Assembly: GCA_964493505.1 (NCBI GenBank) | Contig: CAZBNP010000014.1 | Location: 1-64,000 of the forward strand | DNA from: Chryseosolibacter sp964493505 | GTDB lineage: Bacteria > Bacteroidota > Bacteroidia > Cytophagales > Cyclobacteriaceae | Reading direction: 5' to 3' | Length of the DNA: 64,000 bases | Shown here: piece by piece, positions 1 to 8,100 of the stretch | How the letters are laid out: each line of letters begins with the position of its first letter | Numbering within the stretch: position 1 is the stretch's first letter | The notes under the pieces: model-generated | The model's database searches: none | Told to the model about the DNA's origin: nothing | What the model saw: only the letters and a program-made list of their open reading frames with translations | Made by a program: the position numbers and the translations under genes

Positions 1-53
1 GCACTTCCTTGGTAAGGAAGAGGTCGTGAGTTCAATCCTCATCAACGGCTCCA
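1..53 (+). tRNA. tRNA-Thr (GGU anticodon), 5' part cut off by window edge
   Basis: The visible part holds the anticodon arm (stem 4-8 with 16-20, loop 9-15, anticodon GGT at 11-13), the variable loop, a T arm with loop TTCAATC, the 3' acceptor strand CAACGGC, discriminator T and an encoded CCA at 51-53. A GGT anticodon reads Thr ACC/ACU codons. A tRNA-Thr just before tuf is a familiar arrangement. The 5' acceptor and D arm lie outside the window. Confidence 0.9.
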
Positions 54-175
54 GACCGTGGAGGATTTTGCCAGCGGGCGATCTGAAACGGCTGATCTGC
101 AGGGGCGGATCATAAAAAAGTAGTCAGAAATGATTTTACCCTTATTCAAGAGGCTTAAAATGTTTAGGGTGTGCT

Positions 176-199
176 TCTCATTAAATAATGAGAGGTTTT
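176..199 (+). terminator. Weak hairpin, possible terminator of the tRNA transcript
   Basis: TCTCATT (176-182) pairs perfectly with AATGAGA (187-193) around an AAAT loop and is followed by GGTTTT. The T run is short, so termination would be weak. The hairpin also abuts the -33 box proposed for tuf, so it may have another role. Confidence 0.3.
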
Positions 200-230
200 G
201 TGTAAAAAACGATTAATTATTATACACTTT
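197..230 (+). promoter_or_regulatory. Putative tuf promoter
   Basis: TTTG at 197-200 and TACACTTT at 223-230, 22 bases apart, resemble the Bacteroidota sigma-A consensus TTTG/TAnnTTTG. The -7 box lacks the final G and the spacing is slightly long, so this is a weaker match than the ribosomal operon promoters elsewhere in the window. The start codon follows 24 bases later. Confidence 0.4.
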
Positions 231-254
231 AAACTTTAACTGGAATTTTCACAT

Positions 255-1442
255 ATGGCAAAAGAAACATTTGATCGTTCGAAACCACACGTAAATGTTG
301 GCACCATCGGTCACGTTGACCACGGTAAGACCACTCTTACTGCAGCGATTACAAAGGTACTTTCCGACAAAGGTCTGGCATCAGCACGCGATTTCTCTTC
401 AATCGACAATGCGCCGGAAGAAAAGGAACGCGGTATTACGATTAATACATCGCACGTTGAATATCAGACAGCAAACCGTCACTATGCGCACGTTGACTGT
501 CCGGGTCACGCTGACTATGTAAAGAACATGGTTACGGGAGCGGCACAGATGGACGGTGCTATTCTCGTGGTCGCGGCTACTGATGGCCCGATGCCACAGA
601 CTCGCGAGCACATCCTTCTTGCCCGTCAGGTAGGTGTACCTGCACTGGTTGTGTTCATGAACAAAGTTGACCTTGTTGACGATCCTGAATTGCTCGACCT
701 GGTTGAAATGGAAGTTCGTGAGCTCCTTTCGTCTTACAGCTTCCCTGGCGACGATATTCCGGTTATCCGTGGGTCAGCGCTTGGCGGCCTGAACGGCGAG
801 CCGAAATGGGTTGAGAAAATTGAAGAGTTGATGAAGGCTGTTGACGAGCACATCCCGCTGCCTGTCCGCCTGGTTGACAAGGATTTCCTCATGCCTGTGG
901 AAGACGTCTTCTCTATTACTGGTCGTGGAACTGTTGCTACCGGTCGTATTGAGCGCGGTGTGATCAAAACTGGTGATCCGGTTCAGATCCTGGGTATGGG
1001 TGCTGAAGAGCTTACCTCTACTATTACAGGTGTGGAAATGTTCCGTAAGATCCTCGATAGAGGTGAAGCTGGTGACAACGTTGGTTTGCTGCTCCGCGGT
1101 ATTGAGAAAGAGCAGATCAAACGCGGTATGGTTATCTGTAAGCCTAACTCAGTTACTCCTCACTCGAAGTTCAAGGCTGAGGTCTACGTGCTTTCGAAAG
1201 AGGAAGGCGGACGTCACACTCCGTTCTTTAACAAGTACCGCCCGCAGTTCTATTTCAGAACCACTGACGTTACAGGTGAGATCATGCTGCCTGAAGGGGT
1301 AGAAATGGTTATGCCTGGCGATAATATCTCCATTCAGGTGGAGCTGATCAACAAGATTGCTATGGAAAAAGGTCTCCGTTTCGCTATCCGCGAAGGTGGT
1401 CGCACCGTAGGTTCAGGACAGGTGACTGAGATTGCTGACTAA
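255..1442 (+). CDS. tuf: Elongation factor Tu
   Basis: This 395-residue GTPase delivers aminoacyl-tRNA to the ribosomal A site. The G1 motif GHVDHGKT (residues 19-26), switch II DCPGH (81-85) and NKVD (136-139) are intact, followed by the two beta-barrel domains. Length is normal for bacterial EF-Tu. The ATG at 255 gives the canonical MAKETFDRSKPH start. The gene stands alone between a tRNA-Thr and a strong terminator, so it is probably expressed separately from the secE-nusG operon downstream. fusA lies 13 kb away, not adjacent as in the str operon of Proteobacteria. Confidence 0.99.
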   Translation: MAKETFDRSKPHVNVGTIGHVDHGKTTLTAAITKVLSDKGLASARDFSSIDNAPEEKERGITINTSHVEYQTANRHYAHVDCPGHADYVKNMVTGAAQMDGAILVVAATDGPMPQTREHILLARQVGVPALVVFMNKVDLVDDPELLDLVEMEVRELLSSYSFPGDDIPVIRGSALGGLNGEPKWVEKIEELMKAVDEHIPLPVRLVDKDFLMPVEDVFSITGRGTVATGRIERGVIKTGDPVQILGMGAEELTSTITGVEMFRKILDRGEAGDNVGLLLRGIEKEQIKRGMVICKPNSVTPHSKFKAEVYVLSKEEGGRHTPFFNKYRPQFYFRTTDVTGEIMLPEGVEMVMPGDNISIQVELINKIAMEKGLRFAIREGGRTVGSGQVTEIAD

Positions 1443-1483
1443 GAGCGGCTTAGCGGTCTAAAAATAGCTTGAAATCACAACCG

Positions 1484-1521
1484 GCGTTTCTGAGATTTTT
1501 CTCAGAAACGCTTTTGTTTTT
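1484..1521 (+). terminator. Rho-independent terminator of tuf
   Basis: GCGTTTCTGAG (1484-1494) pairs perfectly over 11 bp with CTCAGAAACGC (1501-1511) around a six-base loop, followed by TTTTGTTTTT. It is 42 bases behind the tuf stop. The T tract also supplies the TTTG of the next promoter. Confidence 0.92.
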
Positions 1522-1542
1522 AACACCTTTCGCCTACCTTTG
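1513..1542 (+). promoter_or_regulatory. Promoter for tRNA-Trp / secE-nusG-rpl operon
   Basis: TTTG at 1513-1516, an 18-base spacer, then TACCTTTG at 1535-1542 match the Bacteroidota consensus TTTG-N(19-21)-TAnnTTTG closely. The sequence continues CAGTCCTTTT, the same as behind the -7 box of the rplC promoter at 30382. Transcription from here would pass through the tRNA-like repeats and tRNA-Trp before reaching secE. Confidence 0.7.
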
Positions 1543-1637
1543 CAGTCCTTTTGGGCTGAGTGTACGGGTACGGCTCTGGGGATTGGGCAAAACCCTGAAA
1601 AGCCAGGCGCAAAAGCTTCAGAAAACACATAAATTAA

Positions 1638-1966
1638 ACGGGTGTAGCTCATCCTGATATCCCGATAGTTATCGGGATCGGGAGGTAGAGTAGCTGAGGA
1701 TAAACTTCGGAGNNNNNNNNNNNNNNNNNNNNNNNNNNNNNNNNNNNNNNNNNNNNNNNNNNNNNNNNNNNNNNNNNNNNNNNNNNNNNNNNNNNNNNNN
1801 NNNNNNNNNNNNTCCCAAATAGACGGGTGTAGCTCATCCCGATAGCTATCGGGAGGTAGAGTAGCTGGGGGTTAAACTTCGGAGTCCCAAATAGACGGGT
1901 GTAGCTCATCCCGATAGCTATCGGGAGGTAGAGTAGCTGAGGGTTAAACTTCGGAGTCCCAAATAG
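1638..1966 (+). repeat. Tandem degenerate tRNA-Trp-like units with palindromic D-loop insert, interrupted by assembly gap
   Basis: Three visible units begin at 1638, 1823 and 1895 with the exact tRNA-Trp 5' segment ACGGGTGTAGCTCA, and the real tRNA-Trp begins at 1967. The last three starts are 72 bases apart. In each unit the D-loop bases ATTGG are replaced by a palindrome, TCCCGATAGCTATCGGGA in units 2 and 3 and a longer nested variant in unit 1. The sequence then returns to GGTAGAGTAG and ends in a shared tail AAACTTCGGAGTCCCAAATAG in place of anticodon and T arms. The units cannot form a tRNA. The unknown number of copies inside the gap suggests that the array is longer and defeated assembly. 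Confidence 0.85.
1713..1812. other. Assembly gap (100 N)
   Basis: There are exactly 100 Ns, the conventional placeholder for a gap of unknown length. It lies within the tRNA-like tandem repeat, so the true copy number of the repeat is not known from this sequence. Confidence 0.99.
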
Positions 1967-2039
1967 ACGGGTGTAGCTCAATTGGTAGAGTAGCGGTCTC
2001 CAAAACCGTTGGCTGGGAGTTCGAGTCTCTCCACCCGTG
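1967..2039 (+). tRNA. tRNA-Trp (CCA anticodon)
   Basis: All arms fold. Acceptor ACGGGTG (1967-1973) pairs with CACCCGT (2032-2038). The D arm contains AATTGGTAGA. The anticodon stem 1993-1997/2005-2009 carries loop CTCCAAA with anticodon CCA at 2000-2002. The T loop is TTCGAGT and the discriminator is G2039. The 3' CCA is not encoded, in contrast to tRNA-Thr at the window start, so a CCA-adding enzyme must complete it. tRNA-Trp before secE is the usual arrangement in many bacteria. Confidence 0.95.
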
Positions 2040-2082
2040 CAGAGAGAGTGTTGAGATTGATGGTTTTGCAAGGCAAATAGTC

Positions 2083-2274
2083 ATGGAAAAGTTAACAACC
2101 TATTTTGTAGAGTCCTGGAATGAGCTTAGGTACAAGGTGACCTGGTCCAAGTTCAGTGAATTGCAGTCCAGTGCTGTTTTAGTGCTGGTGGCGTCCACCA
2201 TCTTTGCCTTGCTGATCGGTGCGGTCGACTGGGTGTTCAAGACGAGCTTACAGGCATTTTATTCTGGTTTTTAA
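2083..2274 (+). CDS. secE: Preprotein translocase subunit SecE
   Basis: This short 63-residue SecE has one transmembrane helix (about residues 28-50) preceded by the amphipathic segment WNELRYKVTWSKFSEL, the conserved cytoplasmic helix that clamps SecY. It stabilises the SecYEG channel in the inner membrane. Single-helix SecE is the standard form outside the enteric bacteria. It lies 43 bases behind tRNA-Trp and 12 bases before nusG, the classic secE-nusG pair, while secY lies at 39.6 kb in the spc cluster. Confidence 0.95.
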   Translation: MEKLTTYFVESWNELRYKVTWSKFSELQSSAVLVLVASTIFALLIGAVDWVFKTSLQAFYSGF

Positions 2275-2286
2275 TCGTTTTTACGA

Positions 2287-2844
2287 ATGGGTGAACTGAA
2301 GTGGTACGTTCTCAGGGTCGTAAGTGGCCAGGAAAAGAAGGTAAAATCCTACCTGGAGACGGAGATCGAACGCTCAAAGCTGGTCGAATTTATTCCCCAG
2401 GTGCTCATCCCATCGGAGAAAGTATATGAAATGAGAAACGGAAAGAAGCGTGTCAGGGAGAGAAACTTTTTCCCTGGTTACGTTCTGATTTCCGCAGATC
2501 TCTCCAATGGTGAAGCCTACCACACGGTCAATAATATTCCCGGTGTGATTGGTTTTCTCGGGAACAATGGAACAGGGTCGTCGAAAGATCCGGTTGCCCT
2601 CCGCCAGTCGGAAGTGAATCGCATCCTGGGTAAAGTAGACGAAATAGATGAATTTGAAGTAAAGCTGGAGACTCCATTTATAAAGGGCGAGTCTGTAAAG
2701 GTGATGGATGGTCCTTTCAGCGGCTTTACAGGAACTGTCGAAGAGATATTCGAAGACAAAAAGAAACTGAATGTTATGGTGAAGATCTTCGGTCGGAATA
2801 CGCCGGTAGAGCTGAGCTATATGCAGGTTGAAAAAGTAGATTAA
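2287..2844 (+). CDS. nusG: Transcription termination/antitermination factor NusG
   Basis: The 185-residue protein has an N-terminal NGN domain starting WYVLRVVSGQE (residues 6-16), which binds the RNA polymerase clamp, and a C-terminal KOW domain with VKVMDGPFSGFTGTVEEI near residue 140, which contacts S10 or Rho. It couples transcription with translation and modulates pausing. Length and domain order are standard. It is in the secE-nusG-rplK order and probably cotranscribed with the ribosomal genes after it. Confidence 0.97.
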   Translation: MGELKWYVLRVVSGQEKKVKSYLETEIERSKLVEFIPQVLIPSEKVYEMRNGKKRVRERNFFPGYVLISADLSNGEAYHTVNNIPGVIGFLGNNGTGSSKDPVALRQSEVNRILGKVDEIDEFEVKLETPFIKGESVKVMDGPFSGFTGTVEEIFEDKKKLNVMVKIFGRNTPVELSYMQVEKVD

Positions 2845-2860
2845 GATTTGAGCTAGAAAT

Positions 2861-3304
2861 ATGGCAAAGCAAATTACAGGTTACTTAAAACTACAGGTTA
2901 AAGGCGGGGCGGCCAATCCGGCACCTCCAATCGGTCCTGCGTTGGGTTCAAAAGGATTGAACATCATGGACTTCTGCAAGCAGTTCAACGCGCGGACACA
3001 GGACAAACCCGGTCAGGTACTGCCGGTATTGGTAACGATCTATAACGACAAGTCTTTCGACTTCGTCATCAAGACCCCACCAGCAGCCATATTGATCCTG
3101 GATGCGGTCAAAAAGCAGAAAGGTTCTGCAGAACCGAAAACAGTAAAAATCGGATCTATCACCTGGGATCAGGTTAAAGCAATTGCAGAAATAAAAATGC
3201 CCGATCTGAATGCGTTCAAAATAGAGTCGGCAATGAAAACCGTTGCCGGTACCGCAAGAAGTCTCGGAGTCTCGATTTCAGGAACAGCCCCCTGGGAACA
3301 ATAA
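2861..3304 (+). CDS. rplK: 50S ribosomal protein L11
   Basis: This 147-residue L11 binds the GTPase-associated region of 23S rRNA and supports factor-dependent GTP hydrolysis and the stringent response. The N-terminal domain carries the proline-rich segment NPAPPIGPALG (residues 20-30), and the C-terminal RNA-binding domain ends in the glycine-containing ARSLGVSISG. It leads the L11-L1-L10-L7/L12 set. rplA follows after 10 bases. Confidence 0.98.
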   Translation: MAKQITGYLKLQVKGGAANPAPPIGPALGSKGLNIMDFCKQFNARTQDKPGQVLPVLVTIYNDKSFDFVIKTPPAAILILDAVKKQKGSAEPKTVKIGSITWDQVKAIAEIKMPDLNAFKIESAMKTVAGTARSLGVSISGTAPWEQ

Positions 3305-3314
3305 TCCAATAACA

Positions 3315-4016
3315 ATGGCACGAAGAATCTCAAAAAGCAGAAAAGCTGTTTTAGCAAAATACAGTCCGGAGAAAGCCTACTCACTTGAGGAAGCAGCGAA
3401 AGTTGTGAAGGAAATCACTTTCACCAAGTTCGATGCCTCGGTAGACCTGGATATTCGCCTGGGTGTGGATCCAAAAAAATCTGACCAGATGGTGCGTGGT
3501 GTGGTTTCTCTGCCGCACGGCCTCGGCAAAACGGTTCGTGTACTGGTTCTGGCAACGCCAGACAAGCATCAGGAGGCCACAGAAGCAGGTGCCGACCACG
3601 TTGGACTGGACGATTATATTGCGAAAATTGAAGGTGGCTGGACGGATATCGATGTGATCATCTGTACACCTACTGTCATGGCGAAGGTCGGTAAACTCGG
3701 CAAGGTGCTGGGTCCCCGCGGCCTGATGCCAAACCCTAAATCAGGAACTGTTACGCTCGAAGTCGGCAAGGCTGTCAAAGAAGTGAAAGCCGGAAAAATC
3801 GACTTCAAAATTGATAAACAAGGTATCATCCATGTCGGCATTGGCAAAGCTTCCTTTCCGGTTGAATCAATCCGGGACAATGCTACAGAAATGATCCAAA
3901 CGTTGGCCAAACTCAAACCGGCCTCAGCGAAAGGTGCATACTTCAGAAGTATAACCATTTCGACTACCATGAGCCCGGGCGTTACGGTTGACGCGAACTC
4001 AATTGCTGGTATTTAA
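3315..4016 (+). CDS. rplA: 50S ribosomal protein L1
   Basis: L1 (233 residues from the ATG at 3315) forms the mobile stalk near the E site and is a translational repressor of its own operon in many bacteria. The signature KVGKLGKVLGPRGLMPNPK is present in the middle. The reading frame stays open upstream to 3243, but that stretch lies inside rplK. The MARRISKSRK start 10 bases behind the rplK stop gives the normal family length, so the shorter start is chosen. Confidence 0.97.
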   Translation: MARRISKSRKAVLAKYSPEKAYSLEEAAKVVKEITFTKFDASVDLDIRLGVDPKKSDQMVRGVVSLPHGLGKTVRVLVLATPDKHQEATEAGADHVGLDDYIAKIEGGWTDIDVIICTPTVMAKVGKLGKVLGPRGLMPNPKSGTVTLEVGKAVKEVKAGKIDFKIDKQGIIHVGIGKASFPVESIRDNATEMIQTLAKLKPASAKGAYFRSITISTTMSPGVTVDANSIAGI

Positions 4017-4027
4017 GATTTAAAACA

Positions 4028-4558
4028 ATGACCAGAGAAGAAAAAGCAATTATCATCGAGGAGCTCGCGGAGAAGTTCAGCAACCACCCTCACTTCTACA
4101 TCACGGACGCATCCGGCTTTACGGTTGCGGAAGTGAATGTGTTCAGAAGGATGTGCTTTAAGAGCGGTGTGGAATATGGCGTGTACAAAAATACACTCAT
4201 CCGCAAAGCGCTTGAAAAGCAGGAGGGAGCTGATTATTCACAATTGTTTGCCGTGCTGAACGGTTTCTCCGGAGTGATTTTCTCCAAAGAAATCGGCAAC
4301 CTGCCTGCAAAAGTGATCAGGGAGTTCCGCACCAAAAAGGACGGTAAACCTGTCCTGAAAGGAGCTTCGATCGATGCTTCGATCTACATCGGCGACGAGA
4401 ACCTGGGAATGCTCAGCGAACTCAAGTCGAAAGACGAACTTATCGGCGATATTATCTCCCTGCTGCAATCTCCTGCGAAGAACGTTATCTCCGCTCTGTC
4501 AAGTGGTAAGCATACCATCGCGGGATTGGTTAAGACGCTCGAAGAACGCAACAATTAG
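4028..4558 (+). CDS. rplJ: 50S ribosomal protein L10
   Basis: L10 (176 residues) anchors the L7/L12 dimers to the ribosome. The N-terminal RNA-binding domain has the typical AEKFSNHPHFYITDASGFTV region, and the C-terminal helix that carries the L7/L12 dimers is present. It sits 11 bases after rplA and 44 before rplL. The L10-L7/L12 complex is the usual autogenous repressor of this pair; no specific leader structure was identified here. Confidence 0.97.
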   Translation: MTREEKAIIIEELAEKFSNHPHFYITDASGFTVAEVNVFRRMCFKSGVEYGVYKNTLIRKALEKQEGADYSQLFAVLNGFSGVIFSKEIGNLPAKVIREFRTKKDGKPVLKGASIDASIYIGDENLGMLSELKSKDELIGDIISLLQSPAKNVISALSSGKHTIAGLVKTLEERNN

Positions 4559-4602
4559 TAAAACAATTTTTAAGAATCCTGAATCAATTAAATTTTATAG
4601 AA

Positions 4603-4983
4603 ATGGCTGACATAAAAGCTCTTGGAGATCAACTTGTTGAACTCACTGTTAAAGAAGTAAATGAATTGGCTTCTTATCTGAAGGAAACGTATGGCATTGA
4701 ACCTGCAGCTGCTGCTGTAGCTGTTGCCGGTCCTGCCGCAGGAGCTGGTGGCGGTGCGGCTGCTGAAGAAAAAACCAACTTTGATGTTGTGTTGAAAGCA
4801 CCTGGCGCCAATAAACTTCAAATCGTTAAGCTGGTGAAAGAACTTACCGGTCTTGGCCTGAAAGAGGCTAAAGACCTGGTTGACGGCGCTCCGAAAACCA
4901 TTAAGGAAGGTTTGCCTAAGGACGAAGCTGAAAACCTTAAGAAGCAACTCACCGAGGCTGGTGCTGAAGTAGAGTTGAAGTAA
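4603..4983 (+). CDS. rplL: 50S ribosomal protein L7/L12
   Basis: The 126-residue protein has an N-terminal dimerisation domain, an alanine/glycine-rich hinge (about residues 36-55) and a C-terminal factor-binding domain with the conserved KIQIVKLV-type strand, here KLQIVKLVKELTGLGLKEAKDLV. Multiple copies recruit EF-Tu, EF-G and IF2. The gene is followed by 149-191 bases of structured spacer before rpoB. Confidence 0.98.
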   Translation: MADIKALGDQLVELTVKEVNELASYLKETYGIEPAAAAVAVAGPAAGAGGGAAAEEKTNFDVVLKAPGANKLQIVKLVKELTGLGLKEAKDLVDGAPKTIKEGLPKDEAENLKKQLTEAGAEVELK

Positions 4984-5020
4984 TTCTCTTGAGGAAGAGT
5001 TCTTCTCTTAAAGCTTCGGT

Positions 5021-5080
5021 TAGACCCCGTGTCTGCGTTCTGAAATGCGAGAAAATCGCTTAAGAATGAGCCGGGGTCTA
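5021..5080 (+). promoter_or_regulatory. Long hairpin between rplL and rpoB (possible attenuator or processing site)
   Basis: TAGACCCCG (5021-5029) pairs perfectly with CGGGGTCTA (5072-5080). Inside the loop GCGA (5047-5050) pairs with TCGC (5056-5059). There is no T tract, so simple termination is unlikely. In E. coli the rplL-rpoB gap holds an attenuator and an RNase III site, and this structure may play a similar role in setting the ratio of ribosomal protein to polymerase mRNA. That role is inferred from position only. Confidence 0.5.
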
Positions 5081-5132
5081 TCCCTATTTATGCCCAGTGG
5101 CACGCTGAACCCGAAATCCTGATCGTCGTTGA

Positions 5133-8100
5133 TTGTTTCGGGTACAGGATTTAAAACCTAAAACGAAACACACCTTGGCAAAGAAAAGTAATAACGGTCG
5201 AATCGATTTCTCATCAATTGAGAAAATTCTCGATTACCCTGATTTTCTGGACCTTCAACTCCAGTCTTTCAAAGATTTTTTACAGATAGAAACGCCGGCG
5301 GAAAAAAGACAGAATGAAGGTCTTTACAAGGTTTTTGCAGAAAACTTCCCGATCAGCGATTCCCGTGAAAATTTTGTGCTCGAATTTGTCGATTATACCA
5401 TCGACCCTCCCAAGTACAACGTTGACGAATGTATTGACCGGGGACTTACATTCTCAGTTCCCCTGAAGGCGAAGCTGCGCCTTACCTGCAACGACGAAGA
5501 CAACGAGGATTTCGAAACAATCGAACAGGAGGTGTTCCTCGGGAACATCCCCTATATGACCGAGAAGGGTTCGTTTGTAATCAACGGCGCTGAACGGGTA
5601 ATCGTATCCCAGTTGCACCGCTCTCCCGGTGTGTTCTTCGCTATGAGCAAACACACGAATGGAACAAAATTGTATTCCGCACGGATCATTCCATTCAAAG
5701 GATCGTGGATCGAGTTTGCTACCGATGTTAACGCCGTCATGTATGCCTACATCGATCGCAAAAAGAAATTCCCGGTTACGACCCTGCTCCGCGCTATCGG
5801 CTACGGCTCCGATAAAGATATTCTCGACCTGTTCGGCCTCTCCGAAGAGGTGGAAGCCAATAAAAATACACTCAAGAAAGTCGCCGGCAGAAAACTTGCC
5901 GCACGGGTTCTGAAAACATGGACAGAAGACTTCGTTGATGAGGATACCGGTGAAGTGGTGTCGATCGACCGCAATGAAGTGCTGCTCGAACGCGATCACA
6001 TTATCGAAGCGGAAGATGTGGATATCATTATTGATTCAGGCGTAAAGTCTATCATCCTGCACCGCGACGATATCAATATCACAGACTACAACATTATTTT
6101 CAATACGCTTGCGAAAGATACCTCCAACTCCGAAAAGGAAGCGGTGGAATACATTTATCGCCAGCTCAGAAATACCGAAGCTCCCGACGAACAAACTGCA
6201 CGCGATATTATTCAGAGCCTTTTCTTCAGCGAAAAGCGCTACGATCTCGGCGAAGTAGGTCGTTACAGAATCAACAAAAAACTCGGTCTCGACCTGAGTT
6301 ACGATCAGCGGGTACTCACAAAAGAGGATATTATCCTGATCGTGAAATACCTGATAGGCCTTATCAACTCCAAAGCGGTTGTCGATGATATCGACCACCT
6401 TAGCAACCGTCGTGTAAGGACTGTAGGCGAACAATTGTATTCGCAATTTGGTGTTGGTCTCGCGCGTATGGCGAGGACTATCAAGGAGCGGATGAACGTT
6501 CGCGACAACGAAGACTTTAAGCCCGTAGATCTGATCAACGCGCGTACGCTGTCTTCCGTTATCAACTCGTTCTTCGGAACCAACCAGCTCTCCCAGTTCA
6601 TGGATCAAACCAATCCACTGGCGGAGATTACTCATAAGCGCCGGATGTCGGCACTCGGTCCAGGTGGTCTCTCACGCGAACGCGCGGGCTTTGAGGTTAG
6701 GGATGTGCATTATACTCACTACGGCCGGCTGTGTACTATTGAGACGCCCGAAGGTCCCAATATCGGACTGATCTCGTCTCTTTGCGTTCACGCCAAAGTC
6801 AATAAGATGGGATTCATCGAAACGCCTTACCGCAAGATTGAGAATGGTAAAGTGAGGGTGAAAGATCCTGTCATATACCTGACGGCTGAGGAAGAAGACA
6901 CCAACTACATCGCGCAAGCCAATGTTCCGCTCAAGCCGAATGGTGAGTTCACAGTAGAAAAGGTCAAGGCTCGTTTCGAGGGTGACTTCCCTGTAGTGGA
7001 ACCGAATGATCTCAGATATATGGACATCGCGCCGAACCAGATTGTGTCGGTTGCCGCGTCGCTGATTCCGTTCCTGGAGCACGATGATGCAAACCGTGCG
7101 CTGATGGGTTCGAACATGCAACGCCAGGCAGTGCCGCTGATGCGACCTGAAGCACCGATCGTAGGCACGGGTCTGGAAGGCCAGGTTGCGCTTGATTCGC
7201 GCGCGCTGATCCTCGCCGAAGGAAATGGCGTGGTAGACAGCGTGGATGCGAAAAACATTACCATCAAATACGACGTCACTGACGAACAAAGACTCGTCAG
7301 CTTCGACGATGAATTCAAGACTTATAGCCTGATCAAGTTCAGAAGAACCAACCAGGATACCTGTATTAACCTTACTCCCCTTGTAAGAAAAGGTGAGAAG
7401 GTGGTGAAAGGGCAGCCGTTGTGCGAGGGCTACGCTACACAGAATGGCGAACTTGCTCTGGGTCGTAACCTCCTCGTGGCCTACATGCCATGGCAGGGAT
7501 ACAACTTCGAGGATGCGATTGTGATATCGGAACGCGTTGTGCGCGATGATATCTACACATCTATCCACATCGAAGAGTTTGAACTGGAAGTTCGTGATAC
7601 TAAACGCGGTGAAGAAGAACTCACATCTGAAATTCCGAACGTAAGCGAAGAGGCCGTTAAGCATCTCGATGAAAACGGTATTATCCGCATCGGAGCGGAG
7701 GTGAAAGAAGGTGATATTCTGATCGGTAAGATCACCCCTAAAGGTGAGACCGACCCTACACCGGAAGAGAAACTTCTGCGCGCTATCTTCGGAGACAAAG
7801 CCGGCGATGTGAAAGACGCATCTCTTAAGGCGCCGCCATCACTGAAAGGGGTCGTTATCGACACCAAGCTTTTCTCGAGGCCGAAGCGTGACAAGGATGT
7901 CCGCACGAAATCGAAAAAGGAGCTGGATGCGCTGAAAAACAAGTACAGCAAGAGTCTCGCCGACCTTCGTGATGAAATGGTGAAGAAGCTGACATCACTG
8001 CTCAATGGAAAAACGAGCAACGGCGTGAAGCATAAGTTTGGCGATGAACTGATCAGCAAGGGTGTTAAATTCTCGGCAAAGGTTATCGATAACAACCTGT

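Noticed and set aside
1638..1966. CRISPR-like repeat array
   Set aside because: Units are contiguous copies derived from a tRNA, without variable spacers or cas genes.
1649..2071. Minus-strand open frame of 140 codons through the Ns with repeated segments
   Set aside because: It is produced by the 72-base tRNA-like repeats (72 is divisible by three) and the gap, and overlaps tRNA-Trp. It has no protein support.
6672..7664. Long minus-strand frame of 330 codons inside rpoB
   Set aside because: A shadow frame of a highly conserved gene on the plus strand, with no start signals or protein family features.
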